The notes under the pieces are model-generated. The model ran no database searches. It was not told the origin of the DNA and saw nothing but the letters and a program-made list of their open reading frames with translations. A program made the position numbers and the translations under genes. A stretch of 29,678 bases of DNA. It comes from Firm-04 sp045600205. GTDB lineage: Bacteria > Bacillota > Clostridia > Oscillospirales > Ruminococcaceae. The stretch spans positions 1-29,678 of the forward strand of contig JAZRXM010000004.1 of the NCBI GenBank assembly GCA_045600205.1, read 5' to 3'. How positions within the stretch are numbered: position 1 is the stretch's first letter; the number at the start of each line of letters is the position of its first letter. Below, in pieces: positions 7,852-16,199 of this stretch.

Positions 7852-8733
7852 TTAGCGGAAAAAGTATAAAATGATAGAAAGTGCGGTGACCATGGCAATT
7901 TCAATCGTCAATGCCAGAAGAATGTTGCCGAAGTTGGCACCGCCCTCCTCCAGCATTGCTGTTTTGATCTCGTTTTCGGATTTTTCAGTGCTGCGAATTT
8001 TTTTAATGCTTCTGATACTGTGGCGATAATACAGGAAATTCGCAAAAAGTCCGCAGAGTATGAAGAAGATCGGGGTCAGAATTTCTGTGATGCTCAAGCA
8101 GGTTTTGAAAATACTGCTTTCTGTGTTCAGCCACGAAAAATGAATGGCGTTTTCTCCTGTTGTAAGGTATTGCAGCGCCGCAGGAATTCGCAGAAAGATT
8201 TCCAAAATCATGGAAAGTAAGGCATGCAACCACATTTTGCGGTTTGCAAAGTAGAATTGCGGGAACAACAGTCCTGACAGATTGAGCGTGACACGTTTGC
8301 CTGTTTTTTTCATCAGGCGGAACACGGGAAGATAGTAAAAGCGGTTCACGCCGACAAAATCAGAAAGCTCCTGCATGGAAACACCATCGTGATCCTCTGT
8401 CGGGTCCAGACCGGCACAGTTGGCTTCGGGGTCAATTCGCACGCCATCGTACAGCTCTCCGTAGAAAAGCTGCGGACCATCTCCGCGCTCCCGCTCGGCA
8501 GCCTGTTCAGCCTGTTCGGCACGTTTTTCTTCGCTGCGTTTTTCGTTGAGTTCTTTTTCGCGGATTTTCTGCCAACTTTCCCCGGCTTCGTGCAGGGTAC
8601 TGATGCATTTTCCAACTTCGCGGTAGCACGTTCTGTGATAAGGCGTACCGCAATCAGGGCAGACTACGATATCTTCATCTGCGTGCATTTCTTTTTCGCA
8701 AATAAGGCATTTTGCGCCTTCGTAGTTCAGCAT
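7852..8733 (-). CDS. Membrane protein with N-terminal RING-like zinc finger
   Basis: A 293-residue protein. Residues 9-36 form a compact zinc finger: C9-x2-C12, C25-x2-C28, H33 and C36, in CPDCGTPYHRTCY, matching the prokaryotic RING-finger type (Prok-RING_1). Next come a charged, probably coiled-coil stretch (about 57-92, rich in E, K, R and A), a linker, and from about residue 150 several hydrophobic segments, including WLHALLSMILEIFLRI and ILTPIFFILCGLFANFLYY, with a last one at the C-terminus. The membrane part resembles DUF2628-type proteins. The chosen ATG (8731-8733) follows AAGGAG by seven bases; an upstream in-frame start lacks a ribosome site. Function unknown; the finger may mediate protein contacts at the cytoplasmic face. 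No clear terminator follows. Confidence 0.75.
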   Translation of the reverse strand: MLNYEGAKCLICEKEMHADEDIVVCPDCGTPYHRTCYREVGKCISTLHEAGESWQKIREKELNEKRSEEKRAEQAEQAAERERGDGPQLFYGELYDGVRIDPEANCAGLDPTEDHDGVSMQELSDFVGVNRFYYLPVFRLMKKTGKRVTLNLSGLLFPQFYFANRKMWLHALLSMILEIFLRIPAALQYLTTGENAIHFSWLNTESSIFKTCLSITEILTPIFFILCGLFANFLYYRHSIRSIKKIRSTEKSENEIKTAMLEEGGANFGNILLALTIEIAMVTALSIILYFFR

Positions 8734-8774
8734 ATTCTCACTCCTTTTTAAGAGAATACATTTCAATCCGTACT

Positions 8775-8803
8775 ATTATATCACAAACGGCATGACATTA
8801 CAA
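8775..8803 (-). promoter_or_regulatory. Promoter of the RING-finger membrane protein gene
   Basis: On the minus strand, TTGTAA (8798-8803) and TATAAT (8775-8780) have a 17-bp spacer, about 40 bases before the start codon. Confidence 0.78.
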
Positions 8804-8830
8804 GCAAAAATCGCTGTATGTTGTTAAAAT

Positions 8831-8855
8831 CTTCACTTTTTCACAGAAAGTGAAG
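8831..8855. repeat. Perfect inverted repeat between divergent promoters
   Basis: CTTCACTTT (8831-8839) and AAAGTGAAG (8847-8855) are exact complements around a seven-base loop. The site lies between the minus-strand promoter at 8775-8803 and the secG promoter at 8934-8962, so it could be an operator. No run of T directly follows on either strand, which argues against a terminator. Confidence 0.5.
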
Positions 8856-8933
8856 TATTTGCATACGATTTTTTGCGCAGAGAATGAGAATGACGGGTAC
8901 AAAAAGATTTTTTGAAAAAATTTTGAAAACCCC

Positions 8934-8962
8934 TTGCTTTTTCTAAAAATGTATGCTATAAT
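8934..8962 (+). promoter_or_regulatory. Sigma-A promoter of secG-rnr
   Basis: TTGCTT (8934-8939) and TATAAT (8957-8962) have a 17-bp spacer. A poly-A/T tract (about 8902-8925) lies immediately upstream and could act as an UP element. Confidence 0.85.
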
Positions 8963-9014
8963 AGCATAGATAATTTATTTGAGCGTATGCCTCACGGAAA
9001 GGATGTTCCAATTT

Positions 9015-9272
9015 ATGCAAATCATTGAGATTATTGGCGGCGTTTGCCTGCTGATCGCTTGTGTTCTTCTGATTATCTTCTGCATGATGCAGGATCAGAA
9101 GCAGGACCAGAATATGACGTCTGCAATTACAGGTACTACCTATGATTCGCAGTACAGCAAAAATGAGGGTCGTACCAAGGAAGCAATTCTCAAGAGATGG
9201 ACATTTTGGCTGACTGTCATCTTCTTTATTGCTACACTGGTTGTTGCGATTGTTCCTGTTTACTTCAAGTAA
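9015..9272 (+). CDS. secG: Preprotein translocase subunit SecG
   Basis: Small subunit of the SecYEG export channel, 85 residues. It has two membrane segments (about 4-22 and 64-82) joined by a polar loop with MMQDQKQDQNMTSAIT, matching the SecG pattern where a Q/K-rich stretch precedes a short conserved hydrophobic stretch. The ATG at 9015 was chosen because it follows AAGGA by about 11 bases; the upstream ATG at 9003 touches the ribosome site. It is the first gene of a probable secG-rnr transcript, an arrangement widely conserved in Firmicutes. Confidence 0.88.
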   Translation: MQIIEIIGGVCLLIACVLLIIFCMMQDQKQDQNMTSAITGTTYDSQYSKNEGRTKEAILKRWTFWLTVIFFIATLVVAIVPVYFK

Positions 9273-9289
9273 TCTGCAATCGAATCGTC

Positions 9290-9327
9290 CGCCCTGTTCT
9301 CCAAAATCAGGAGAACAGGGCGTATTT
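9290..9327 (+). terminator. Hairpin between secG and rnr
   Basis: Arms 9290-9302 and 9310-9322 form a perfect 13-bp GC-rich stem with a seven-base loop. Only a weak T-rich stretch (TATTTCAT) follows, so it may be a partial terminator that lowers rnr expression, or an mRNA processing or stability site. Confidence 0.6.
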
Positions 9328-9353
9328 CATATCTGAATATCGGAGGTGCAGCT

Positions 9354-11552
9354 ATGGCACGAAAATTGAAAACAGCAAAAAACAGCAGAAAAATTCAGAA
9401 AATGTTTGAAACGGCTCCCGAAAAGAAGAAGGGTACAGTCGGAAATGTCAGTGACGAAGCAATTGAAAGCTATTGCAATCGCATTACGACTTTTCTGACG
9501 AAAGCAAATGGCAGACCGCTTTCCCGCAAGGATCTGGCTTCAAAATGCCGCGGGAGAGGACAGCGTGCATATCTGCGTGCATTGGAAAGACTGTGTCAGA
9601 AAGGCGTGATCGCCGAGCGCAGAGCGGGTTATGTCATGGCGGCAGCGGCAGGAATGTACCGTGCCAAAATCACCATGTTGCACCGCACTTACGGCTTTGC
9701 TGCCTCTGAGGATGGCACAATTGCAAAAGTATTTATTGCGGGCAGAGATTTGCGGGGCGCATTGGTCGGAGATACGGTACTTTTGCAGCCGACAGGCGAA
9801 CGGGACGGTGTACCCGAAGCCGCGGTCGTGACTGTGATTGAGGCATCGGAGATGCAGATCGCGGGCGTGCTGGTGGAGGAAAACGGCTTGCGGTTCCTGC
9901 CTGATACGCTTTGCAGACAAACGCTGCATATTACGAATTTGGGCGGTTTTGCTGGCGCAGTCGGCGATAAGGTGCTGGCAACGGTCGTCAAACGCGGTAC
10001 CCGCCACAGTGAGCATCAGGTGCGCGTCGATGTAAATCTGGGCAGTGCGGATTCTGCAAAAGCCTGCTGCGAAGCAATTGTAGCAGTCAGCGGTATTCCG
10101 ATGGAATTCCCTGAAAATGTACTTGCCGAAGCTGAAAAACTGGAAGCAAAAGGTATTGGTGCAAGTGAACTGAATGGGCGTCTGGATTTGCGTGATGCAA
10201 TGATTTTTACGATTGATGGGTTTGACGCGAAGGATCTGGACGATGCGATCTCCATAGAAAAAACATCAGGCGGCTACCATTTGGGCGTACATATTGCGGA
10301 TGTTTCGCACTATGTCAGACCCGAAACTGCTCTGGATGCTGAGGCGATTTCACGCGGTACCAGTGTTTATTACGCGGATCAGGTCATTCCGATGCTGCCG
10401 CCTGCGCTGTGCAACGGGATTTGTTCGCTCCATGCAGGTGTGGACAGATTGGCGTTCTCCGCATTGATGGAACTTGATAAAAACGGCGAACTGGTGTCGT
10501 TTGATTTCCGTAAGACCGTGATTCGTTCCCGTGTCAAGGGCGTTTACCGTGAGGTCAATGCGATTTTTGACGGTAGCGCGGATGCTGAAATCCAAGCAAA
10601 ATATGCCGAAATCACGCCTTCGCTGATGCTGCTCAATGAACTGCGGGAAATTCGTCTGGCGGAGCGAAAAAAGCGTGGCGCACCCTCTCTGGAAACCGAG
10701 GAAAGCGCATTCCTGCTGGACGAAAACGGCATCTGTACGGGCATTGTCCCGCGCACGAGAGGCTGCGGCGAAGAATTGATCGAAGAATGTATGCTGCTTG
10801 CCAATGAAGCAGCAGCGAAATATTCGAAAGTGCGTCATTTACCGTTTGTTTACCGCGCACACGCTCTGCCGCCTGAGGAAAAGGCACTGCGTCTTGGCGA
10901 GGCGTTGGACAGACTTGGCGTAGCGCATCCGAATCTGGATGCGCCCAAGCCAAAGGATTTCTCGCAAATCCTTGAAAATGTTGCTGATGATCCGCGCAAA
11001 GGTGTGGTACACAATCTGGTGTTGCGCAGTATGGCAAAAGCGGATTATCAGACGGATGCCATCGGTCATTTTGGTTTGGCATTGCAGGATTATTGCCATT
11101 TCACTTCACCGATCCGCCGTTATCCCGATCTTGCGATCCATCGTATCATGTCGGCGGATATTGAGGGCGAAAAACTTGAATTTGCCGCAAAATTTGCACA
11201 TGACGCTGCATTTGCCGGTACCATGACAGAACAGCGTGCTGTACAGACGGAACGTGACTGTGAGGATTGCTATCGTGCGGAATATATGTCATCGCATATT
11301 GGTGAAGTGTTTGACGGCATTGTATCGGGTGTGACGGATTTTGGAATTTACGTTATGCTGGAAAATACGGCAGAGGGCATGATTTCCATAGATGACCTGC
11401 CGAATGATGATTATGTTTTTGACGGGTATTTCACACTTTCTGCGCTGGGCAGCGGAACGAAATATACTTACGGTATGCCGCTGCGCGTAGTGTGTACCCG
11501 TGCAAATATCGGCAGCGGAAACATTGATTTCGCCCTTGCACCTACGGAATGA
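9354..11552 (+). CDS. rnr: Ribonuclease R (RNB-family 3'-5' exoribonuclease)
   Basis: RNase R degrades structured RNA from the 3' end and acts with tmRNA in removing faulty mRNAs. Domains in order: basic N-terminal tail (1-30); a winged-helix region (about 34-95, with LSRKDLASKC and ALERLCQKGVIAERRAGYVMA); cold-shock-like OB folds; the RNB catalytic domain with D288, D294, D296 and D297 in DGFDAKDLDDA, matching the four metal-binding aspartates; HFTSPIRRYPDL and Q-x-A-x2-A-E-R-like segments; and a C-terminal S1 domain (about 655-725, with GIVSGVTDFGIYVMLENTAEGMI). It is 732 residues, within the normal range, but lacks a long lysine-rich tail. ATG start seven bases after GGAGG. smpB does not follow, as it does in many relatives. 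Confidence 0.96.
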   Translation: MARKLKTAKNSRKIQKMFETAPEKKKGTVGNVSDEAIESYCNRITTFLTKANGRPLSRKDLASKCRGRGQRAYLRALERLCQKGVIAERRAGYVMAAAAGMYRAKITMLHRTYGFAASEDGTIAKVFIAGRDLRGALVGDTVLLQPTGERDGVPEAAVVTVIEASEMQIAGVLVEENGLRFLPDTLCRQTLHITNLGGFAGAVGDKVLATVVKRGTRHSEHQVRVDVNLGSADSAKACCEAIVAVSGIPMEFPENVLAEAEKLEAKGIGASELNGRLDLRDAMIFTIDGFDAKDLDDAISIEKTSGGYHLGVHIADVSHYVRPETALDAEAISRGTSVYYADQVIPMLPPALCNGICSLHAGVDRLAFSALMELDKNGELVSFDFRKTVIRSRVKGVYREVNAIFDGSADAEIQAKYAEITPSLMLLNELREIRLAERKKRGAPSLETEESAFLLDENGICTGIVPRTRGCGEELIEECMLLANEAAAKYSKVRHLPFVYRAHALPPEEKALRLGEALDRLGVAHPNLDAPKPKDFSQILENVADDPRKGVVHNLVLRSMAKADYQTDAIGHFGLALQDYCHFTSPIRRYPDLAIHRIMSADIEGEKLEFAAKFAHDAAFAGTMTEQRAVQTERDCEDCYRAEYMSSHIGEVFDGIVSGVTDFGIYVMLENTAEGMISIDDLPNDDYVFDGYFTLSALGSGTKYTYGMPLRVVCTRANIGSGNIDFALAPTE

Positions 11553-11581
11553 TCTCCCAAAAGAAAAATCGTGTTCCGCTA

Positions 11582-11610
11582 TTTACATTTCCTGTAGATT
11601 GTGCTATAAT
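11582..11610 (+). promoter_or_regulatory. Sigma-A promoter of the dnaD-like to LCP-like operon
   Basis: TTTACA (11582-11587) and TATAAT (11605-11610) are 17 bp apart, about 30 bases before the first start codon. The next four genes follow with gaps of at most about 35 bases, so this promoter probably serves all five. Confidence 0.87.
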
Positions 11611-11642
11611 AAAAAGTACGATTGAATGAACGGGATGATGCT

Positions 11643-12650
11643 ATGGAACTTTTTTTGAATACAGCACAGAATTTCGCGGTTCCATCCGCAGTGGCAGATC
11701 ATTTTCTGGGGCTTGCAACACATGACCAGTTGAAAGTGCTGCTCTATATTTTACGCCACAGCGATGAGCATCTGACGGATACGCAGATTGCGGCGGCTTG
11801 TAAAGTCCGAGCGGAAGCAGTGGAAGAAGCAGTTGTCTTCTGGCAGAATGTGAATCTGCTGCAAAATAGTGTTTCTGCTTCGGTATCCTGTTCAGTGGAT
11901 GCGCAGAAATCGGAAACAGCACAAGTTGTGTCGAAACAAGAAGAACCTGCTGTGGCAGTTACCGAAAAAGCTGCAAAAGTTCAGAGTTCTTCTGCACAGT
12001 TTTCGCTGATGCCGTCCGAAATCGCGCAACATACCAAAGAAAACCCACAGATGGCGGAAATGCTGAGTGCTTTGGAGCATATCGTTGCACACCCGCTGAC
12101 ACATACGGAATTGCGCAGCGTTTTCTGGATGCATGAATATCTTGGGCTGGCACCGGATTTGATTCTGATGCTTGCTGCATTCTGCATTGAAATTGACTGC
12201 TACAATATCCGTTATATCGAGGAAATTGCAGTGGAGTGGCAAGAGCGCGGTATCATGACGCATGAACTTGCGGATGCCGATATCACTCGCCGCACACTTT
12301 CCCGTACCTATACCGGAAAGATCATGAAACTGTTTGAAATGACCAGACGTCCGACTCCAAAACAACAGGCATTTATTGATGCTTGGCAGGCGGAGGGCTT
12401 TGCGTTTGATCTGATCGAACTTGCATATCATATCACGCGGGAAGCCAAGGATGATAAACTCAATTTTTCATATATCAACGGCATTTTGAAGCGCTGGTCT
12501 GAGGCAGGCATCAAAACGGCTGCGGAGGCAATTGCGCATGATGCTGCATACCATGAATCAAAGAAACGACCGCCTGAGAAACAATCGTCTGCACAAAAGG
12601 AATATTCCTTTGAGGTCAGCGATCTGGAAAAGATGATGAATCGTTTCTGA
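11643..12650 (+). CDS. DnaD-domain primosomal protein
   Basis: A 335-residue DnaD/DnaB-type protein, likely to help load the replicative helicase. The N-terminal region (1-85) looks like a winged-helix DnaD N-terminal domain (HDQLKVLLYILRHSDEHLTDTQIAAACKV). A Ser/Ala/Glu-rich linker (about 85-130) follows, then two DnaD C-terminal-like (DnaB_2) domains, about 132-225 and 235-310. The second contains FSYINGILKRWSEAGI, the Y-x3-I-x3-W pattern characteristic of the family. I chose ATG 11643; a TTG seven codons upstream keeps the frame but has no better ribosome site, and the GGGA here is weak. The neighbouring DnaC-like loader supports a role at the replication fork. Confidence 0.86.
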   Translation: MELFLNTAQNFAVPSAVADHFLGLATHDQLKVLLYILRHSDEHLTDTQIAAACKVRAEAVEEAVVFWQNVNLLQNSVSASVSCSVDAQKSETAQVVSKQEEPAVAVTEKAAKVQSSSAQFSLMPSEIAQHTKENPQMAEMLSALEHIVAHPLTHTELRSVFWMHEYLGLAPDLILMLAAFCIEIDCYNIRYIEEIAVEWQERGIMTHELADADITRRTLSRTYTGKIMKLFEMTRRPTPKQQAFIDAWQAEGFAFDLIELAYHITREAKDDKLNFSYINGILKRWSEAGIKTAAEAIAHDAAYHESKKRPPEKQSSAQKEYSFEVSDLEKMMNRF

Positions 12651-12668
12651 CGAAAAGACGGTGAAAGA

Positions 12669-13658
12669 ATGTATCAACGTGAAATATACGACGAAGCAAT
12701 CAAGCGGATCAAAATGCGCCGACAGCAGGCGAGAGTAACACAGGAAACCCGCAGCGATGAAATTCGTGCAAAATTTCCCGAGACGGTTGAAATTGATCAG
12801 CAGCTTCGGAATGCGTGTTTGTCCATTCTGAAAATTTCTCATGATCAATCAGAAGAATCACGCAAAAATAGAATGGCTGACCTGCAAAAGCGCACGGAAG
12901 ATGCCGATAAAATGCTGCAAGGAATCCTTGTTGCAAATGGTTATCCTGCAGATTATCTCGATATTCGTTATACCTGCGAAAAATGCAGTGATACGGGCTT
13001 TGTCGGCGGCTATCCCTGTGAATGCCTGAAACAGGAGATCGGTCGAATCGGTGCGGAGAAAATCAATTCGCACGCGCAGTTGCAGCTTTGCACGTTTGAT
13101 ACGTTTTCCGTGGATTATTACCGTACACTGCCGCAGGAACAGTATCTTGCGATGCAGAGTATTTTTCGCAAATGCAAGGAGTATGCCGATACCTTTTCGG
13201 CTGATTCCCACAGCATTCTGATGATGGGGCACACGGGGCTCGGTAAAACGCATTTGTCGCTTGCCATTGCCGATGCTGTGCTGAAAAAAGGCTATACTGT
13301 GATATACGACAGCGCAGGCGCATTGCTTCGCAGACTGGAACAGGAACAGTTCGGGCGCGGACAGGAGGCGGCATCTTCGGATACGATGGAGCTGCTTCTG
13401 GAATGCGATTTGCTGATTTTTGATGATTTCGGTACAGAATTTGACACGAATTTTACCCGCAGTGCAGTTTATACACTATTGAATGGCAGATTGAGTGCAG
13501 GAAAATCCACCATTGTCAGCACCAATCTGAATAATACAGAATTGCTGGAGCGATACGGCGACCGTATTGTATCACGGTTGTTTGCATCCTGCATCTGTAT
13601 GGCGTTTCACGGAAAAGATATTCGTTTACAGAAAAAGGTCGAAAATAAAGATTTCTGA
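12669..13658 (+). CDS. DnaC/DnaI-like AAA+ helicase loader
   Basis: A 329-residue ATPase of the DnaC/IstB type. A long charged N-terminal region (1-100) precedes a four-cysteine knuckle (C103, C106, C117, C119 in CEKC and CEC), which resembles the zinc site of DnaI-type loaders. The AAA+ core has Walker A GHTGLGKTH (187-195), Walker B LLIFDDFG (248-255), sensor-1 STN (284-286) and an arginine-finger region DRIVSRL. It starts 18 bases after the DnaD-like gene; the pair resembles the Firmicutes dnaB-dnaI helicase-loading pair. I avoid the symbol dnaI because orthology is not proved. It overlaps the upstream-most possible start of the next gene, but that gene's real start is further on. Confidence 0.88.
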   Translation: MYQREIYDEAIKRIKMRRQQARVTQETRSDEIRAKFPETVEIDQQLRNACLSILKISHDQSEESRKNRMADLQKRTEDADKMLQGILVANGYPADYLDIRYTCEKCSDTGFVGGYPCECLKQEIGRIGAEKINSHAQLQLCTFDTFSVDYYRTLPQEQYLAMQSIFRKCKEYADTFSADSHSILMMGHTGLGKTHLSLAIADAVLKKGYTVIYDSAGALLRRLEQEQFGRGQEAASSDTMELLLECDLLIFDDFGTEFDTNFTRSAVYTLLNGRLSAGKSTIVSTNLNNTELLERYGDRIVSRLFASCICMAFHGKDIRLQKKVENKDF

Positions 13659-13684
13659 TGATTGCAAGAATGGAGGCGCAACAT

Positions 13685-14629
13685 ATGAACGAAATGACAA
13701 TCAACGATATTAATGCAATGACAGCCGCATCCCATGAATCGTTTGTAATTGATGGTGAAGCGGGTTATGATAAAATGCTGCGCGATGTTGCGGACAGTCT
13801 TTGCCGCCATGCGAAAGACCGTCCGATCGCGCTGATTGCGGGACCTTCCGCTTCAGGCAAAACCACGACCGCGCACCGTATTGAGCAGATTCTTGATGCA
13901 TGGGGGTTCGAGACCCACACGCTTTCCATGGATAATTATTACGCAGACGGTACACGCAATGCAGATGTCGTGGACCAGAACGGCAAGCCCGACTATGAGT
14001 CACCGCTGCGTTTGGATACCGACTTGCTGAATACACAGCTTCGTCAACTGGCAATGGGCGAGGAAGTGGAGCTTCCTCGGTTTGATTTTGCCAACCAGAA
14101 GCAGTGCAAGTCCGGCGTAATGCTGCGCCGTAAAAAAGGCGAGCTGATTCTGATGGAGGGCATTCATGCGCTGAATCCTGGAGTTACAGAGGGCGTTCAC
14201 GATACTGCAAGTAAAATTTACCTGAGTGTCCGTACGCGCATTACCGACGGTGATCGCAGATTGCATCCGTCGCTGATCCGTTTTGCCAGACGGTTGCTGC
14301 GTGACAGCCGCACCAGAGGCAGAGATGCCGCTGAATCCTGCAAGATGCTTGCAAGTGTTTCGCGTGGTGAAAACCTGTACATCATGCCGTATAAGCATCT
14401 GGCGGATTATGAACTGGATACGTTTTTGCCGTATGAGCTTGGCGTATACAAGCCGTTTTTACTGGATACGCTGCGGAATCTTGCGACTAGTGATGCTGCG
14501 GAAGGCACAGATATTCCGCTGTTGCTTTCCTTTATGGAGAAAATCACGCCGATCGAAGAACCTGAATGGATCCCTGATATTTCTGTGATTCGGGAATTTA
14601 TCGGTGGAACGGCACTGTTTCGGGAATGA
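13685..14629 (+). CDS. Uridine kinase-like P-loop kinase
   Basis: A 314-residue member of the phosphoribulokinase/uridine kinase family. The P-loop is GPSASGKTT (53-61), followed by LSMDNYYADG, where the DNYY acidic/aromatic motif resembles the DxFY of uridine kinases, and by PRFDFANQKQ and LILMEGIHALNP, both typical of the family. It has an extra N-terminal region (1-45) and a long C-terminal region compared with the usual 210-residue Udk, as in the nucleoside-kinase-like proteins of Clostridia. The ATG at 13685 was chosen for GGAGG eight bases upstream; an in-frame ATG at 13658 would overlap the previous stop. Its TGA overlaps the next ATG. Substrate not determined. Confidence 0.85.
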   Translation: MNEMTINDINAMTAASHESFVIDGEAGYDKMLRDVADSLCRHAKDRPIALIAGPSASGKTTTAHRIEQILDAWGFETHTLSMDNYYADGTRNADVVDQNGKPDYESPLRLDTDLLNTQLRQLAMGEEVELPRFDFANQKQCKSGVMLRRKKGELILMEGIHALNPGVTEGVHDTASKIYLSVRTRITDGDRRLHPSLIRFARRLLRDSRTRGRDAAESCKMLASVSRGENLYIMPYKHLADYELDTFLPYELGVYKPFLLDTLRNLATSDAAEGTDIPLLLSFMEKITPIEEPEWIPDISVIREFIGGTALFRE

Positions 14630-15156
14630 GTGCGGATCTGCATATTTGTTTTACAGGGCATCGGGAATCGAAGCTGCCGCAAGGTGCAATGCGGAAGGTA
14701 ATCGTCAGTATGCTCTATCTGGAAATTCAGTCTGCCATTGCTGATGGTGCAACTGTGTTTTATACAGGTATGGCGGACGGTGTGGATCTGGATGCCGCAG
14801 AACTGGTGTTGGAGCAGAAAATTACGCACCCAATGCTTCGTCTGATTGCCGTTTTGCCGTTTCCGAAAAACCGATTGACGGATGTTGCGGCGGACTGCCG
14901 TTATCAGCGTATTTTGCAGGCGGCAGATGAAGTCGTCACGCTATGTCCTGCATATCGTCGCGGATGCTACGAAATGCGCAACCAATACATGGTCGATCAC
15001 AGCGAGCGAGTCATTGCCGTGTGCCGCGAAATGCGTTCCGGAACAGGGCAGACCATTCGTATGGCGAAACAAAAGGGCATTGAGGTTCGTGTGATTGAAA
15101 TTGATAAAGTTGAAAAAATGCTCACACCGTCGCAATCGGATGACATTTGCAACTGA
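14626..15156 (+). CDS. SLOG-family protein (DUF1273/YpsA-like)
   Basis: A 176-residue Rossmann-like protein of the SLOG superfamily, which binds nucleotides or related ligands. ICFTGHRESKLP at the N-terminus is the DUF1273 signature. The glycine-rich segment FYTGMADGVDLDAAELVL and the later ERVIAVCREMRSGTGQTIRMAKQKGIEV correspond to the two conserved ligand-loop regions. The start ATG overlaps the upstream stop (ATGA), pointing to coupled translation. Such proteins act variously in cell-division control, nucleotide salvage or defence; nothing here selects among these. Confidence 0.82.
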   Translation: MSADLHICFTGHRESKLPQGAMRKVIVSMLYLEIQSAIADGATVFYTGMADGVDLDAAELVLEQKITHPMLRLIAVLPFPKNRLTDVAADCRYQRILQAADEVVTLCPAYRRGCYEMRNQYMVDHSERVIAVCREMRSGTGQTIRMAKQKGIEVRVIEIDKVEKMLTPSQSDDICN

Positions 15157-15178
15157 TACAGAAAGGATCTTTTTCGCT

Positions 15179-16159
15179 ATGACAGCAAGCAATTCTTATG
15201 GGCGTACAACCCATCGCCGCAAGAAAAAAATCGGAACCATTGCGATTCCGTTTCTGATTACCATTCTGATTTCGGGAATCATTATCGGTGGCATCGCAAG
15301 GTATTTCTATCGGAAAATGACGGCTGTGAACATTGAGCTTCAGGATTTGCCTGCTGCAACCGCCAGCATTACAGAAGATGATATCAATACGATTCTGTTC
15401 GTGCTGGAACCGGAAGATGATTTGCGGAATACTGCAATTGCGCTTCTGCATTTTGATCCGGTCCGGAAATATGCGTACTGTATCGGTGTGCCGATCAATA
15501 TGCGGGTGATGCAGGGCGACAAGGAAATGACCGCAGTGGAATGTTTCAGCAATTATGGTGGTGCTGCACTTTGCGAAGGTCTTTCCAAGGAGTTGGATCA
15601 GGATATCAGTCGGTTTATTTCAATGCATAGTGCAGGATTCCATACGCTGGCAGGTTTCTTTGGCAATGCAACGGTACAGGTTTCCATCAGCGATTACGGT
15701 CTGGAGCCGAAGGATGTATCTCAGGATCTGGATAGTACCCAGCTTGAAACACTGCTGACAAGTAACAAATTCTATAATGAATCCGAGCGAAATGCGGTTA
15801 TCGGTATTGCAATGGCATCCTTGATCAATAACGGAAACCCGAAGCGTTTGGTTTCAAATTTGTCAAGTTATTTTGATCAGATGGTCAACTGTACGGACAT
15901 CAGCACAAATATTTCAACCACGGATTTCACTTCGCATGAATATGCGATTCAGTTCCTGTTCCAGAATGCGATTTCTCCGGCAAGATATTTCGGTCTGGTC
16001 GGTACGGATAATGAGCAAGGCTTCTTTATTTTGAATGAGGGCTTTACCGATGCGATGAAGTTTGCGTTCTCGCAGCGAATTGAAGCCAATGAAACGATTG
16101 ACGCAAACGGCAATCTTGTGACTGATCCCGCACTTGTGCCTGACAGTAATGTAGATTAA
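15179..16159 (+). CDS. LCP-like (LytR-CpsA-Psr) membrane protein, probably non-canonical
   Basis: A 326-residue protein with a basic N-terminus (THRRKKK), one membrane segment (19-42) and an extracellular domain. The segment ILFVLEPEDDLRNTAIALLHFDPVRKYAYCIGVPINMRV lines up by eye with the LCP core, where enzymes have a G-x-D-x-R...R-x-D pattern and a SIPRD motif. Here SIPRD is replaced by GVPINM and the first arginine pair is absent, so ligase activity (wall polymer transfer) is doubtful. Another part resembles the rest of an LCP fold, with FHTLAGFFGNATVQVSISDYGL. ATG start about 11 bases after AAAGGA. The gene ends the operon and its stop lies in the stem of a bidirectional hairpin. It may instead be a distinct envelope family. 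Confidence 0.62.
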   Translation: MTASNSYGRTTHRRKKKIGTIAIPFLITILISGIIIGGIARYFYRKMTAVNIELQDLPAATASITEDDINTILFVLEPEDDLRNTAIALLHFDPVRKYAYCIGVPINMRVMQGDKEMTAVECFSNYGGAALCEGLSKELDQDISRFISMHSAGFHTLAGFFGNATVQVSISDYGLEPKDVSQDLDSTQLETLLTSNKFYNESERNAVIGIAMASLINNGNPKRLVSNLSSYFDQMVNCTDISTNISTTDFTSHEYAIQFLFQNAISPARYFGLVGTDNEQGFFILNEGFTDAMKFAFSQRIEANETIDANGNLVTDPALVPDSNVD

Positions 16160-16199
16160 ACACAATCGCTCCCGATTTCATGTCGGGAGCGATTGTGTT
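16159..16199. terminator. Bidirectional hairpin between convergent LCP-like and dgt-like genes
   Basis: Arms 16159-16175 and 16183-16199 form a perfect 17-bp stem with a seven-base loop. Bases of both converging genes' TAA stop codons (16157-16159 and 16198-16200) reach into the stem. No long T-run follows on either side, so termination may rest on stem strength. Confidence 0.68.
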
